The notes: generated by a model not told the origin, from the letters alone. 64,000 bases of DNA from SIG575 sp045595725 (GCA_045595725.1 JAZOAY010000007.1:6335-70334), one strand, 5' to 3'; positions 8,592 to 16,623 are shown, counted from the stretch's first letter. Numbers and translations are program-made.

Positions 8592-8620
8592 ATTATATCA
8601 CATTTTAAAATTTTTTTCCA
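8592..8620 (-). promoter_or_regulatory. Promoter of nagB
   Basis: Minus strand: TGGAAA (-35, 8615-8620), 17 bases, then TATAAT (8592-8597) preceded by TGa. The extended -10 makes up for the weak -35. Confidence 0.65.
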
Positions 8621-8670
8621 TATAATGCAAAAAATTAAGAAAATTTTTTAAAAATTAAGAAAAAGCCGGG

Positions 8671-8698
8671 AGTTAAGTCCGAATTTTTGGACTTAACT
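8671..8698. promoter_or_regulatory. Perfect inverted repeat upstream of the SOS gene
   Basis: AGTTAAGTCC / GGACTTAACT with an eight-base AT-rich centre, between the divergent nagB and 82-residue membrane protein promoters, 23 bases above the -35 of the latter. It could be an operator; no long T-run follows, so a terminator is less likely. Confidence 0.4.
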
Positions 8699-8721
8699 GA
8701 ACACAAAAACGAACATTTGTG

Positions 8722-8749
8722 TTGACAAATGAAAAATTTGTGTTATAAT
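8722..8749 (+). promoter_or_regulatory. Strong promoter of the SOS-controlled small membrane protein
   Basis: TTGACA (8722-8727), 16 bases, then TATAAT (8744-8749) preceded by TGt. Both hexamers are perfect consensus, as expected for a promoter held down by a repressor. Confidence 0.85.
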
Positions 8750-8760
8750 GGTGACATAAA

Positions 8761-8772
8761 GAACAAACGTTC
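8761..8772. promoter_or_regulatory. LexA (SOS) box
   Basis: GAAC-AAAC-GTTC is an exact match to the Gram-positive LexA half-site pattern GAAC-N4-GTTC. It begins 12 bases after the end of the -10 hexamer, over the transcription start, so bound LexA would block initiation. A second copy of the first eleven bases of the other SOS box in the window (CGAACATTTGT) lies at 8710-8720 over the -35, but lacks a proper right half. Confidence 0.8.
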
Positions 8773-8828
8773 AGCATAAATTTACATAAGAGGCTACATA
8801 AGACCTCAGATGAAAGGAAGTAATAAAT

Positions 8829-9077
8829 ATGTCACTTAGTTTAACACTTTTAATCGTTTTCGGAGTAATTTTTGCAGCAGCACTTTTTGCAGGTTTCCTT
8901 TATGAGAAAGAGCTCAAAGAGTTTGAAAGAATTCTTGTAAGATATCTGAAACTTAAAGCAAAGGCACGTAAAGCGGGTGTCAGCGTAGAAGATTACGTAA
9001 AAGCAAAGAAAATGCAGAAAGTAACACAGACAAAAAATTATTCAAACGTTGTCAGCTTTGACAATTGGGTTGCGTAA
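8829..9077 (+). CDS. Small SOS-controlled membrane protein
   Basis: 82 residues. One N-terminal transmembrane helix (about 4-24) is followed by a charged helical stretch (about 26-66, rich in Lys and Glu) and a short tail ending NVVSFDNWVA. No LysM domain is present, so it is not a YneA orthologue in sequence. A consensus promoter with a LexA box over the start site indicates induction by DNA damage. Single-helix SOS proteins of this size act as division inhibitors in several bacteria (YneA in Bacillus, SidA in Caulobacter), and that is the leading guess here. The ATG follows AAAGGAAG. A RidA-family gene begins 15 bases after its stop and is probably co-transcribed. No family is recognised. 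Confidence 0.8.
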   Translation: MSLSLTLLIVFGVIFAAALFAGFLYEKELKEFERILVRYLKLKAKARKAGVSVEDYVKAKKMQKVTQTKNYSNVVSFDNWVA

Positions 9078-9092
9078 ACGGAGTAATAAAGT

Positions 9093-9458
9093 ATGATAAA
9101 GAGGATGCCTACACATTGCGGTGACGATACATGTTCTTCATGTGTTGTGGCGGGGGATTACATTTTTCTTGCGCATCATGCAGGGGGACAAGATGTATAT
9201 GATATTGTCCATCAGACGAGAGCAGTTATTGAAAATATGGCAGAAACGCTGTCAAGTGTAGGTGCAACACTTGACGATGTGGTACAGGTTAATTATTACA
9301 TAAAAAATGTTGACGATTTCCGAAAAGGTGCAGATGTTTTCAGAGAGTATTTTAAAAACGGTGCACCTGCGAGAATGACGGTCGTAACGGAATTTATCAA
9401 TGATATGTGTCTCTGTCAGATGGACGGAATTGCGTACAAACCGAATAACAGAACGTAA
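9093..9458 (+). CDS. RidA/YjgF-family protein
   Basis: 121 residues, close to the family length. RidA proteins are cytosolic trimers that hydrolyse reactive enamines/imines such as 2-aminoacrylate. The C-terminal signature contains the substrate carboxylate-binding Arg in PARMTVV. The Glu of the usual E-A-I-A end is replaced in QMDGIAY by Asp, so this may belong to a side branch rather than to RidA proper. The N terminus is Cys-rich (CGDDTCSSC), which is unusual for the family. It follows the SOS membrane protein by 15 bases and ends at a terminator, suggesting a two-gene SOS operon. Confidence 0.8.
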   Translation: MIKRMPTHCGDDTCSSCVVAGDYIFLAHHAGGQDVYDIVHQTRAVIENMAETLSSVGATLDDVVQVNYYIKNVDDFRKGADVFREYFKNGAPARMTVVTEFINDMCLCQMDGIAYKPNNRT

Positions 9459-9460
9459 AA

Positions 9461-9489
9461 AACGGGTAACTTTTGTTGCCTGTTTTTTT
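9461..9489 (+). terminator. Intrinsic terminator after the RidA gene
   Basis: AACGGGTAAC / GTTGCCTGTT stem with a TTTT loop and a run of seven Ts. Confidence 0.75.
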
Positions 9490-9570
9490 ATACGCAAATC
9501 CGATTGCGATTTTGTCATGCTTGTTTTAAGGCTGATGCTTTGGGTAACAGATGAAATTAACAGACCTAAC

Positions 9571-9642
9571 GTAGGGGCGTCGTTTCGGCGCCCGAATGAA
9601 ATTATGCAGATACCAATGCGGGACGGGAAACCCGTCCCCTAC
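9571..9642. repeat. GTAGGGG-type palindromic intergenic repeat
   Basis: A short element bounded by GTAGGGG (9571-9577) and its complement CCCCTAC (9636-9642), with an inner perfect hairpin GGGACGGG-AAA-CCCGTCCC (9620-9638). It is far more GC-rich than its surroundings. A related fragment (CGTAGGGG followed by ATTCCCG) occurs at about 50,650. No gene is seen between 9,459 and 9,751. Confidence 0.6.
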
Positions 9643-9678
9643 GATATAATTATTGGTTTGTGTATTTGAAAATCAAAA

Positions 9679-9716
9679 AAATAACCGCCCAACCCTGAGA
9701 AAGTTAGCGGTTATTT
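9679..9716. terminator. Terminator of the ylbJ/Cys-protein operon
   Basis: AAATAACCGC / GCGGTTATTT stem with an 18-base loop, T-rich on both strands. It lies after the minus-strand operon. Confidence 0.65.
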
Positions 9717-9751
9717 TCACTAATCAATAATTATGGTTTCTATCAAGAAAA

Positions 9752-9970
9752 TTACAACCTGAAATCTTCAAACGTATATTCAGGGAGTTCAGGTGCTTTT
9801 CGAGGTTCTCTGCGCAGGGGGTCGTATTTAAAAGAACGGCACTTGTAATCAGGTTGAAGAATGCCCTTTTTGTGGCAGAGAATCATATCGCTGTCAGCGG
9901 CTTTTTGTCCGTGAACACAAATTGCACAACAGTACTCTTCTTTTGTTATGGTAGTCTGCTTTTTATCCAT
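9752..9970 (-). CDS. Small Cys-rich protein (zinc-ribbon-like), unknown function
   Basis: 72 residues with five cysteines in a pattern suggesting metal binding: CCAIC (14-18), CHKK (32) and CRSFKYDPLRR (43 onward). The sequence type, ending in CRSFKYDPL-R-P, is common in Clostridia but has no known role. The start is the ATG preceded by AAAGGAG. It lies 26 bases after ylbJ on the same strand and is probably in its operon, so a link to sporulation is possible but unproven. Confidence 0.75.
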   Translation of the reverse strand: MDKKQTTITKEEYCCAICVHGQKAADSDMILCHKKGILQPDYKCRSFKYDPLRREPRKAPELPEYTFEDFRL

Positions 9971-9995
9971 GGGAATTCACTCCTTTGCATTTATT

Positions 9996-11060
9996 TTAGC
10001 ACATTTTCTTGTGAGTATCAAGGTCTAAAACAAAAATTGCGCACATAATGAGAAGTCCTGCGGCAGCAGGCGCGCTTACGGCAAAAGTTTGTGAGATGAC
10101 AGATGTTCCTGACGAAAAAACTGAAATTTCACAAGGAAAGATTTTTACAAGTCCCGCACACATAAGTGAACTGAGCATTGAGTGAAGAAGTCTTCCGCAG
10201 AAAAAATAACGGAGTTTAAGTTCTGCTTTTCTCACATATGGTAAAACCTGACAATGAACACAGAGTCCGCCCCAACCGATAACGGCAGACAAAATTACAG
10301 GATTTGCAGATTTTGCGAAACTTTTGCAACCGAGGGAAACTTCGGATATTGCATTGAAAATAGTTGACATATTTTCACTTTCAAATTTTGTTGATGCAAT
10401 ATTGAGAAAACAGGAAAAAATAAGAATCCATCCGCAAATAGAAAACATTGATTTTGATGCACCGTAAACCGATGTTACAAGAGCCTCTGAAAAATCAGGG
10501 GTTTTTGACACGGTTTTATTTTTTTCTCTGCAATCGGGTAAAATAAATCGTGAAAGGATTGTAATTATCAATGAAGCAAATGTGAGAGATGCATAAATTA
10601 TTACTCCTGCTTTCAATGATGACAGCATCATTGTACCTACTGCACATATTACAAAGGCGGGTCCTGCGTTTACTGAAGAAAGCATGATTCTCTTTGCTTC
10701 GTCCGGGTGAATTTTATTTTGAGAAAGAAGCTTTGATGCCATTGAGCATCCTGTGGGAAAACCTGACCACAGGGAGAAAAAAACAACCATACCTGCAGCA
10801 GGTGAAAGCCCTAATAACTTTTTAAAAAACTTTTCACTCTTTTTGCCCGTAAGGTCAAGAATTCCGCTTGATACCGCAAAGGAAGAAATAACAAGAAAAG
10901 GAAAAAGTGACGGTATCATTGTACCTGCACAAAGTTCAAGCCCTTTCCGTATTCCCTCAGCAGAAAACAAGGGGAATTTTAATAATAAAAATACTGAAAA
11001 AGTACACAGAAGTATATATATAAATATTTTTATTTTTTTGTCTGCTAAAAATTTTTTCAA
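9996..11060 (-). CDS. ylbJ: Sporulation integral membrane protein YlbJ
   Basis: About 354 residues with roughly eight to nine hydrophobic helices and the nucleoside-recognition/gate-like fold of YlbJ. The family motif region SLFPFLVISSFAVSSGI, followed by PAAGMVVFFSLWSGFPTGC, is clear. YlbJ is needed for spore formation in Firmicutes and sits in the mother-cell membrane. The start is taken as TTG at 11058-11060 because AGGTGA lies five bases upstream; ATG 11064-11066 or GTG 11067-11069 would overlap the ribosome site. It is divergent from yqfC-yqfD. Mother-cell sigma factor control is expected, though no confident promoter could be assigned. Confidence 0.9.
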   Translation of the reverse strand: MKKFLADKKIKIFIYILLCTFSVFLLLKFPLFSAEGIRKGLELCAGTMIPSLFPFLVISSFAVSSGILDLTGKKSEKFFKKLLGLSPAAGMVVFFSLWSGFPTGCSMASKLLSQNKIHPDEAKRIMLSSVNAGPAFVICAVGTMMLSSLKAGVIIYASLTFASLIITILSRFILPDCREKNKTVSKTPDFSEALVTSVYGASKSMFSICGWILIFSCFLNIASTKFESENMSTIFNAISEVSLGCKSFAKSANPVILSAVIGWGGLCVHCQVLPYVRKAELKLRYFFCGRLLHSMLSSLMCAGLVKIFPCEISVFSSGTSVISQTFAVSAPAAAGLLIMCAIFVLDLDTHKKMC

Positions 11061-11136
11061 AGTCATCACCTATTCAAATATATGAATATAAAGGAGAAAT
11101 AAAACATATTTTTACATAGAAAGAGGGAGATGAAAT

Positions 11137-11409
11137 ATGGCAGGTAAATTTAATTTAGGCGAAAAACTTACCGAAGAATTAGGTATACCGAAAACTATTG
11201 TAAACGGGTATAACCATATCGAACTTTTCGGAAACCGTGAAGCAATTGTTAATGAGTGCGAGGGGATTATTGAATATAGTGAAAAGAGAATAAAACTCAA
11301 CATAGGAAAAAATACGATTCTTTTTTGCGGAAGTGATTTATGTATGAAAGAATACGGCTCTTCGCAGGCTGTGATTTCGGGCAATATTCTTACAATAGAA
11401 TTCGGGTGA
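11137..11409 (+). CDS. yqfC: Sporulation protein YqfC
   Basis: 90 residues of the YabP/YqfC family, an all-beta small protein made in the mother cell. The family features ELFGNREAIVNECEGIIEY and a C-terminal GNILTIEF strand are visible. The ATG follows AGAGGGAGA. yqfD begins ten bases after the stop, and the yqfC-yqfD pair is conserved across spore-formers. In Bacillus this operon is sigma-E dependent; here the upstream AT-rich region has GAATAT and CATATT in roughly sigma-E spacing, which is only suggestive. Confidence 0.92.
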   Translation: MAGKFNLGEKLTEELGIPKTIVNGYNHIELFGNREAIVNECEGIIEYSEKRIKLNIGKNTILFCGSDLCMKEYGSSQAVISGNILTIEFG

Positions 11410-11418
11410 GGTGAGGGT

Positions 11419-12612
11419 ATGTTCTGGGAAAATTTTCTTGATTTTTTAAAAGGGTATATTGTTTTTGTGGGCGAAGGAGGATTTCCCGAAAGATTTATTA
11501 ATCTGTGTTCAGGAAACAAAATTGATATCAGAAACCTGAAAATGCAAAATGATACAATTACAGCTGAGTGCGGAGTTAAATCTTACGTAAAAATCAGAAA
11601 AGCTGCAAAAAAATCAGGAATGAAAGTCCGTATTATCAGCAAACACGGACTACCTTTTTTTATTCACAGAAACAGAAAAAGAACGGGAATAATTTTCGGA
11701 CTTGTTTTCATGGTGATTATGACAATGCTTTTGTCAGAAAGAATATGGGTCATATCTGTTTCAGGGAATGAAAATATTCCGTCAGAAGATATTATAAGTT
11801 CTTTTCACGGACTGGGTGTTAAAACAGGTGTAAAAAAAGACAGCCTTAATGTAAAAGAAATTGCTTCAAAGGCGTTGACAGAAGTTGATGGCCTTATGTG
11901 GAATGCAGTAAATATTGACGGTTGCAGAGTGACAATTGAAATTAAAGAACAGGTAAAAAAAGAAATAGTACCGGAAGAAGATGAAACACCGTCAAATATT
12001 GTAGCATCCAATTCAGGACAGATTATAAAAATAGAAAATTTTATCGGATCATCTGTTGTGACTTCAGGAAGTGCTGTTGAAAAAGGAGACATAATAGTAA
12101 GCGGTGCGGTAATAAATAAAGATGAAAGTGTAAGTTTCTGCAAAGCAGATGCAAATGTAATTGCAAGGACCAAAAATACTGTTACCGCTACCATGCCTTA
12201 TATTCAGGACATGAGAGTTTATTATAAAGTAAAACAGAAAAATTTTATAACATTTTTTTCTGTTACTATTCCGGTTAATTACGTAAAGACACCGAAAGGA
12301 GAGTATGATTTTTCGCGGACGGAAGATTTCCTTTCCGCGGATGGGATGAAAATACCGGTAGGGATAACAAAAGAAAAGTTCAGTCCTTTTGAAAAGAAAA
12401 AAATGCGGCTTAATTCATCTGCTGTAAAACTCATGTGTGCTGAAAAATATTTTTCTGAAATTGATAAGACCTTTGATGATATTCATACAGAAAGTATGAC
12501 GTTCGAAACCGGGAATGAAAAAAATTTTTTTGTTTTATCATCAACCTTTGACTGCATTGAAAATATAGCAGAAAGTGTTCCTATGGACTTGATACTGAAT
12601 AAAGACATATAA
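11419..12612 (+). CDS. yqfD: Sporulation protein YqfD
   Basis: 397 residues. A cytosolic N-terminal part of about 90 residues contains FPERFINLCSGNKIDI, followed by one transmembrane helix (about 95-113, IIFGLVFMVIMTMLLSERIWV region) and a large extracytoplasmic part with a POTRA-like beginning (ISVSGNENIPSEDI). This is the standard YqfD layout. It acts in the mother cell during sporulation, with YqfC. The start is an ATG behind GAGGTGAGGGT. The gene order then continues into phoH, as in Bacillus. Confidence 0.92.
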   Translation: MFWENFLDFLKGYIVFVGEGGFPERFINLCSGNKIDIRNLKMQNDTITAECGVKSYVKIRKAAKKSGMKVRIISKHGLPFFIHRNRKRTGIIFGLVFMVIMTMLLSERIWVISVSGNENIPSEDIISSFHGLGVKTGVKKDSLNVKEIASKALTEVDGLMWNAVNIDGCRVTIEIKEQVKKEIVPEEDETPSNIVASNSGQIIKIENFIGSSVVTSGSAVEKGDIIVSGAVINKDESVSFCKADANVIARTKNTVTATMPYIQDMRVYYKVKQKNFITFFSVTIPVNYVKTPKGEYDFSRTEDFLSADGMKIPVGITKEKFSPFEKKKMRLNSSAVKLMCAEKYFSEIDKTFDDIHTESMTFETGNEKNFFVLSSTFDCIENIAESVPMDLILNKDI

Positions 12613-12647
12613 AAATGAAAAAATTTCAGAAAATATTCACAAAAATA

Positions 12648-12676
12648 GTGACATATACAGATGAAAATGGTATAAT
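12648..12676 (+). promoter_or_regulatory. Promoter of the phoH operon
   Basis: GTGACA (12648-12653), 17 bases, TATAAT (12671-12676) with TGg in front. It separates vegetative expression of phoH onward from sporulation-only yqfCD. Confidence 0.8.
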
Positions 12677-12706
12677 AGTTAGGAATAAGTTGTCGGAGGT
12701 CTCATT

Positions 12707-13669
12707 TTGTACGAGCAGATAATTAATGTGGACAGAATGGAACAGGCGGTAAGTCTGTTCGGTAGTTTTGATGAAAATATTAAAATGATTGAAAATGAAT
12801 TTTCAGTTGCCGTTGTAAGCCGCGGAAGTGAACTTAAAGTTACGGGAGAAGCCGAGAATGTTTCAAAGGCGTCAAAGGCTATTAACGGATTGCTGACTCT
12901 CATCAACAAAGGAGAAACCTTGTCTGAGCAGAACATCAGATATGTTATTTCCCTTGTAGGAGAGGGGAATGAGGACAAGCTTGAAAGCATGTCTTCCGAT
13001 TGCATCTGCATTTCTGCAAAAGGAAAACCCATTAAACCCAAAACCCTTGGTCAGAAAAGATATACACAGGCAATCCGCGACAACACAATTGTTTTCGGTG
13101 TAGGTCCTGCAGGTACAGGTAAAACTTATCTTGCTGTTGCAATGGCGGTTACCGCTTTCAGACAGAAGCAGATAAACAGGATTATTCTGACTCGTCCTGC
13201 TGTTGAAGCAGGTGAAAAACTGGGCTTTCTTCCCGGCGACCTTCAACAGAAAGTTGATCCTTATCTCAGACCTCTTTATGATGCTCTTTTTGACATGCTT
13301 GGTGCTGAGAGTTTCCAGAAGTATCAGGAAAGAGGAGCCATTGAGGTTGCTCCACTTGCATATATGCGAGGAAGAACACTTGATGACAGCTTTATAATTC
13401 TTGACGAAGCGCAGAATACAACAAGGGAACAGATGAAAATGTTCCTTACACGTTTGGGATTTAATTCTAAAATGGTAATTACCGGTGACGTGACTCAGGT
13501 TGACCTGCCTGACGGAAAAAAATCAGGTCTGGTTGAAGTTATTAAAATTCTTAAAAATATTGACGATATTGATACTGTACGTTTCAGTGAAAAGGATGTT
13601 GTGAGACACAGACTTGTTCAGGACATCGTAAAAGCCTATGAAAGAAGCGAACAGAGAGGTAACAATTGA
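12707..13669 (+). CDS. phoH: PhoH-family ATPase
   Basis: 320 residues, the PhoH-like/PhoL type. An N-terminal KH-like region (1-110) precedes the P-loop domain with GPAGTGKTYLA (Walker A) and FIILDEAQN (Walker B). These are cytosolic ATPases linked to RNA metabolism and ribosome maturation, and they usually neighbour ybeY. The start is TTG 12707-12709, set by GGAGG seven bases upstream; no ATG fits. It is the first gene of a housekeeping run with ybeY and dgkA. Confidence 0.93.
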   Translation: MYEQIINVDRMEQAVSLFGSFDENIKMIENEFSVAVVSRGSELKVTGEAENVSKASKAINGLLTLINKGETLSEQNIRYVISLVGEGNEDKLESMSSDCICISAKGKPIKPKTLGQKRYTQAIRDNTIVFGVGPAGTGKTYLAVAMAVTAFRQKQINRIILTRPAVEAGEKLGFLPGDLQQKVDPYLRPLYDALFDMLGAESFQKYQERGAIEVAPLAYMRGRTLDDSFIILDEAQNTTREQMKMFLTRLGFNSKMVITGDVTQVDLPDGKKSGLVEVIKILKNIDDIDTVRFSEKDVVRHRLVQDIVKAYERSEQRGNN

Positions 13670-13682
13670 GGGAGTGTAGAAA

Positions 13683-14195
13683 ATGAAAGAAAGAGGAAAG
13701 GTAAAAGTTATAATCAGCAACGACCAGAAGGTGCATAAAATTCCGACAGGTATTCATCTTCTTGTAAGACAGTGCTGTATTGCTGTGCTTACAATGGAAA
13801 ATCTTCTGTCACCTGCTGAGATAAGCGTAAGATTTGTTGACAATGAAGAAATTCATAAACTCAACAAACAGTACAGAGATGTGGACCGTCCGACAGATGT
13901 TTTGTCTTTCCCGTTGGGAATTGACGGCGTTTATGATATAAATAATGATACAGGTGCGCAGATGCTTGGAGACATTGTAATTTCCCTTGAAAAGGCAATG
14001 GAACAGGCAGAGGCTTACGGCCATTCTCTCAGACGTGAAGTGGCTTTCCTCACAGTTCATTCAATGCTACATCTTCTCGGTTATGACCATGAAAACGGTG
14101 GTATTGAAGCCGTACATATGAGAGAGAAAGAAGAAACAGTTCTTACTCAGCTGGGACTTAAGAGAAACGGCAGTTACTATATGGGTGACGAATAA
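13683..14195 (+). CDS. ybeY: Endoribonuclease YbeY (16S rRNA maturation)
   Basis: 170 residues. The zinc-binding signature HSMLHLLGYDH (H-x3-H-x5-H) is intact near the C terminus, as is the family's RPTDVLSFP motif. YbeY is a metal-dependent RNase involved in 16S rRNA 3'-end maturation and 70S quality control. The ATG follows GAGGGAG by nine bases, 13 bases after phoH. dgkA starts directly after its stop. Confidence 0.95.
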   Translation: MKERGKVKVIISNDQKVHKIPTGIHLLVRQCCIAVLTMENLLSPAEISVRFVDNEEIHKLNKQYRDVDRPTDVLSFPLGIDGVYDINNDTGAQMLGDIVISLEKAMEQAEAYGHSLRREVAFLTVHSMLHLLGYDHENGGIEAVHMREKEETVLTQLGLKRNGSYYMGDE

Positions 14196-14669
14196 ATGAA
14201 AGGTTTGCTCAGAAGTTTTGTGTATGCGGGAAACGGCATAATATGGTGTCTTAAAAACGAAAGAAACATGAGAGCACATTTTTCTCTTTGTGTTTACATG
14301 TATGCATATCTCCTTGTTTATGATTTCTTTGTTCTGACAAAAACAGAGTGGGCAATAATTCTTCTTTGCAATGCTCTTGTTTTTTCTTTGGAAATTGTAA
14401 ATACGGCGGTTGAAAAAGCCGTTGACCTCGCAATACAGACGAAAAATCCTCTTGCAAAAATTTCAAAAGATGCTGCAGCAGGAGCGGTCCTTGTTTCTGC
14501 AATATTTTCAGTAATAGTGGGTATTATAATTCTTTTTCAGCCCGAAGCATTCAAAGCAATGGCAGAATATTACAAGGAAAGAATTTATCTTTTGGTGATT
14601 CTTGCAATAAGTCTTTTTCTTACCTTTGTCTTTATTATAAAAGGAATACCTTGCGGTAAAAAGAAATAA
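14196..14669 (+). CDS. dgkA: Diacylglycerol/undecaprenol kinase family protein
   Basis: 157 residues with three to four hydrophobic helices. It carries the family signature ERNMRAHF near the N terminus and ALVFSLEIVNTAVEKAVDL, which contains the catalytic Glu residues. Gram-positive members phosphorylate undecaprenol, recycling the lipid carrier for cell wall and capsule synthesis. A C-terminal extra helix (about 128-148) follows the core. The ATG abuts the ybeY stop (TAAATG), implying translational coupling. A strong terminator follows. Confidence 0.92.
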   Translation: MKGLLRSFVYAGNGIIWCLKNERNMRAHFSLCVYMYAYLLVYDFFVLTKTEWAIILLCNALVFSLEIVNTAVEKAVDLAIQTKNPLAKISKDAAAGAVLVSAIFSVIVGIIILFQPEAFKAMAEYYKERIYLLVILAISLFLTFVFIIKGIPCGKKK

Positions 14670-14677
14670 TAAAATTC

Positions 14678-14706
14678 AGCCGTATTTTTATATACGGCTT
14701 TTTTCA
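14678..14706 (+). terminator. Intrinsic terminator after dgkA
   Basis: AGCCGTAT / ATACGGCT stem followed by TTTTTT. It lies between dgkA and era. Confidence 0.8.
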
Positions 14707-14717
14707 GGAGTAAAATT

Positions 14718-15614
14718 ATGAATACTAAAACAGCATTTATTGCAATTGTAGGTTGTCCCAATGTAGGAAAATCTTCAATACTTAACAAAATGATAGGGCA
14801 GAAAATTGCCATTGTATCAAATAAACCTCAGACAACAAGAACAAAGATTGTAGGTGTTCTGACAGAGGGTGAAACCCAGCTTGTGTTTACAGATACCCCC
14901 GGTTTCCACAGACCCCACAACAAACTTGGCGAAAAAATGGTAAAGGCAGTCAGCGACAGTATTTCAGGAGTTGATGCATGCCTTTTTGTTATTGAGCCTA
15001 AAGGTGAACTCCGTCAGGCGGAAACTGAACTTATTGAGAAGTTTAAAAAAGAAAAAATGCCTGTTATCCTTGCTATAAATAAAGTCGATACTCTTGCAGA
15101 TAAAACAGAGCTTATGTCAAGAATCATGGAAATGTCAAAGCTTTACGATTTCACATCAATTGTGCCTGTTTCTGCACAGAATGGTGCAAACATCAAAGAG
15201 CTTGTAGATGAATTGAAAGGACTTGCTTTTGAGTCAATTCACTTTTTCCCCGAGGATACTCTCACCGACCAGCCTGAGAGAGTTATTGCTGCGGAAATTA
15301 TCAGAGAAAAAATTCTCAGAAGAATGAATAAAGAAGTTCCTCACGGTATTGCCGTCAGCGTGGAAAAAATGAGAGAAAGAGATAATTCCGACCTGCTTGA
15401 TGTTGAAGCAATTATTTATTGTGAAAAAGAAAGTCATAAGGGAATGGTTATCGGTAAAAAAGGTGAAACTCTTAAAACTATTTCCACAAGAGCAAGAGAA
15501 GACATGGAGAAATTTTTTGACTGCCGTATAAATCTTCAGTGTTGGGTAAAAGTCAAAGAAGACTGGCGAAACAGAGAAGGGTTAATTCATAACTTCGGAC
15601 TTGATAACGAGTAA
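14718..15614 (+). CDS. era: GTPase Era
   Basis: 298 residues. The GTPase motifs are GCPNVGKSS (G1), DTPGFH (G3) and NKVD (G4), followed by a C-terminal KH RNA-binding domain with the GKKGETLKTI loop. Era binds the 3' end of 16S rRNA and assists 30S assembly. The ATG follows CAGGAG. It is the only gene between the dgkA terminator and a weaker hairpin at about 15,614-15,660, so it may need its own promoter or terminator read-through. Confidence 0.97.
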   Translation: MNTKTAFIAIVGCPNVGKSSILNKMIGQKIAIVSNKPQTTRTKIVGVLTEGETQLVFTDTPGFHRPHNKLGEKMVKAVSDSISGVDACLFVIEPKGELRQAETELIEKFKKEKMPVILAINKVDTLADKTELMSRIMEMSKLYDFTSIVPVSAQNGANIKELVDELKGLAFESIHFFPEDTLTDQPERVIAAEIIREKILRRMNKEVPHGIAVSVEKMRERDNSDLLDVEAIIYCEKESHKGMVIGKKGETLKTISTRAREDMEKFFDCRINLQCWVKVKEDWRNREGLIHNFGLDNE

Positions 15615-15779
15615 AATCGGCAATAATGCACCATCTTGTCACATTCTTGCTGATTTTAGAAAACAGAGGTATAACGCACCAACCTGTCCCTTTTTTATCG
15701 TTTGGAATATATAACTTTAAAAATTTTCCAAGATTAAATTTCCTTTTTCTGCAGAAATTATTTGCAGGAGGGGATACGG

Positions 15780-15962
15780 ATGAAAAACGGAGACACATTG
15801 TGGAACAAGTTTGTTCTCAGCGGAAAAGTTGATGACTATTTAACTTATTGTGAAAATAAAAAGAGAGAGGAAAAAGCCTGTGATGATAAACACGGACGGT
15901 CTGATAATCAGAGAAAAAAGTTCGGGCGAACAGAACAGAACGGTAACGGTTCTTACACGTGA
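15780..15962 (+). CDS. YqzL-like small protein
   Basis: 60 residues. The first part, LWNKFVLSGKVDDYLTYCE, matches the short YqzL pattern (W-x-x-F-x-x-(S/T)-G-x-(V/I)-x-x-Y-L-x-Y) found between era and recO in Firmicutes. The role is unknown. The ATG lies seven bases after a good AGGAGGGG. The reading frame continues past the usual end of YqzL and overlaps the start of recO by 80 bases in another frame. The C-terminal half (after about residue 30) is basic and probably unstructured. Confidence 0.7.
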   Translation: MKNGDTLWNKFVLSGKVDDYLTYCENKKREEKACDDKHGRSDNQRKKFGRTEQNGNGSYT

Positions 15963-16608
15963 ATACGGTATTATCAGGGCGTATGTTTACGGGGCTAAAA
16001 AGATCGGCTCACGAACAGGCTCCGCTACTCAGCTTTTTGCTTTTTCTGATTTCGGAATTGCTGAAAAGCGAGGCTCTTACATAATTGAAGCAGCAAAACC
16101 GAAAGAAGTATTTTTTAATCTGAGAAACGATGTAAAGAAAATTGCACTTGCTCAGTATTTTGCAGAGCTTTGTGAAACTCTTGCACCTGAAAAAGAAAAC
16201 ACAGAAGAATACCTGAAACTTATTCTTAATTCTCTTATGCTACTGATGAATGAGAAGCGGGATGAGAAACTTATAAAATCAGTTTTTGAGCTGTCAATTC
16301 TTTCTCTGGGCGGTTACATGCCCAATATTATTGCCTGTGATAAATGCGGAAAATATGAAGATGAAAACATGTTTTTTGACACAACAAACGGCAACATTTT
16401 TTGTGAGGGTTGCGGAAATTTCGGAATGAAAGTTCCCATGAGTGTGATTTCTGCAGTAAGATACATTGTTCTCAGCGACAGACAGAAAATTTTTAATTTT
16501 AATCTTAACGAGTCAAGCTTTGAAACTCTTTCGCAGTTGACGGAAAAATATACTTTGTCAATGCTTCAGAGAAAATTCAAAACACTTGATTTTTACCATT
16601 TATTATGA
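15883..16608 (+). CDS. recO: DNA repair protein RecO
   Basis: 241 residues. An N-terminal OB fold (about 1-80, GLIIREKSSGEQNRTVTVLT) is followed by a helical domain with the zinc site CDKCG...CEGCG. RecO loads RecA onto SSB-coated DNA with RecR. The start is ATG 15883-15885 (MINTDGL), which fits family N termini; GAGAGGAAAA lies upstream. It overlaps the YqzL-like frame by 80 bases and is followed 15 bases later by mutS2. Confidence 0.92.
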   Translation: MINTDGLIIREKSSGEQNRTVTVLTREYGIIRAYVYGAKKIGSRTGSATQLFAFSDFGIAEKRGSYIIEAAKPKEVFFNLRNDVKKIALAQYFAELCETLAPEKENTEEYLKLILNSLMLLMNEKRDEKLIKSVFELSILSLGGYMPNIIACDKCGKYEDENMFFDTTNGNIFCEGCGNFGMKVPMSVISAVRYIVLSDRQKIFNFNLNESSFETLSQLTEKYTLSMLQRKFKTLDFYHLL

Positions 16609-16623
16609 AAGGAAGGGTGTTAA

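Noticed and set aside
8710..8722. Second full LexA box upstream of the 82-residue membrane protein
   Set aside because: Only the left half matches; the right half reads GTGT instead of GTTC, so it is at most a degenerate site.
9400..9669. 89-residue open frame across the RidA end and the following gap
   Set aside because: It crosses the RidA stop, a terminator and a repeat; the composition is not gene-like.
15626..15832. 68-residue open frame after era
   Set aside because: It lies in a low-complexity gap and overlaps the better-supported YqzL-like gene.
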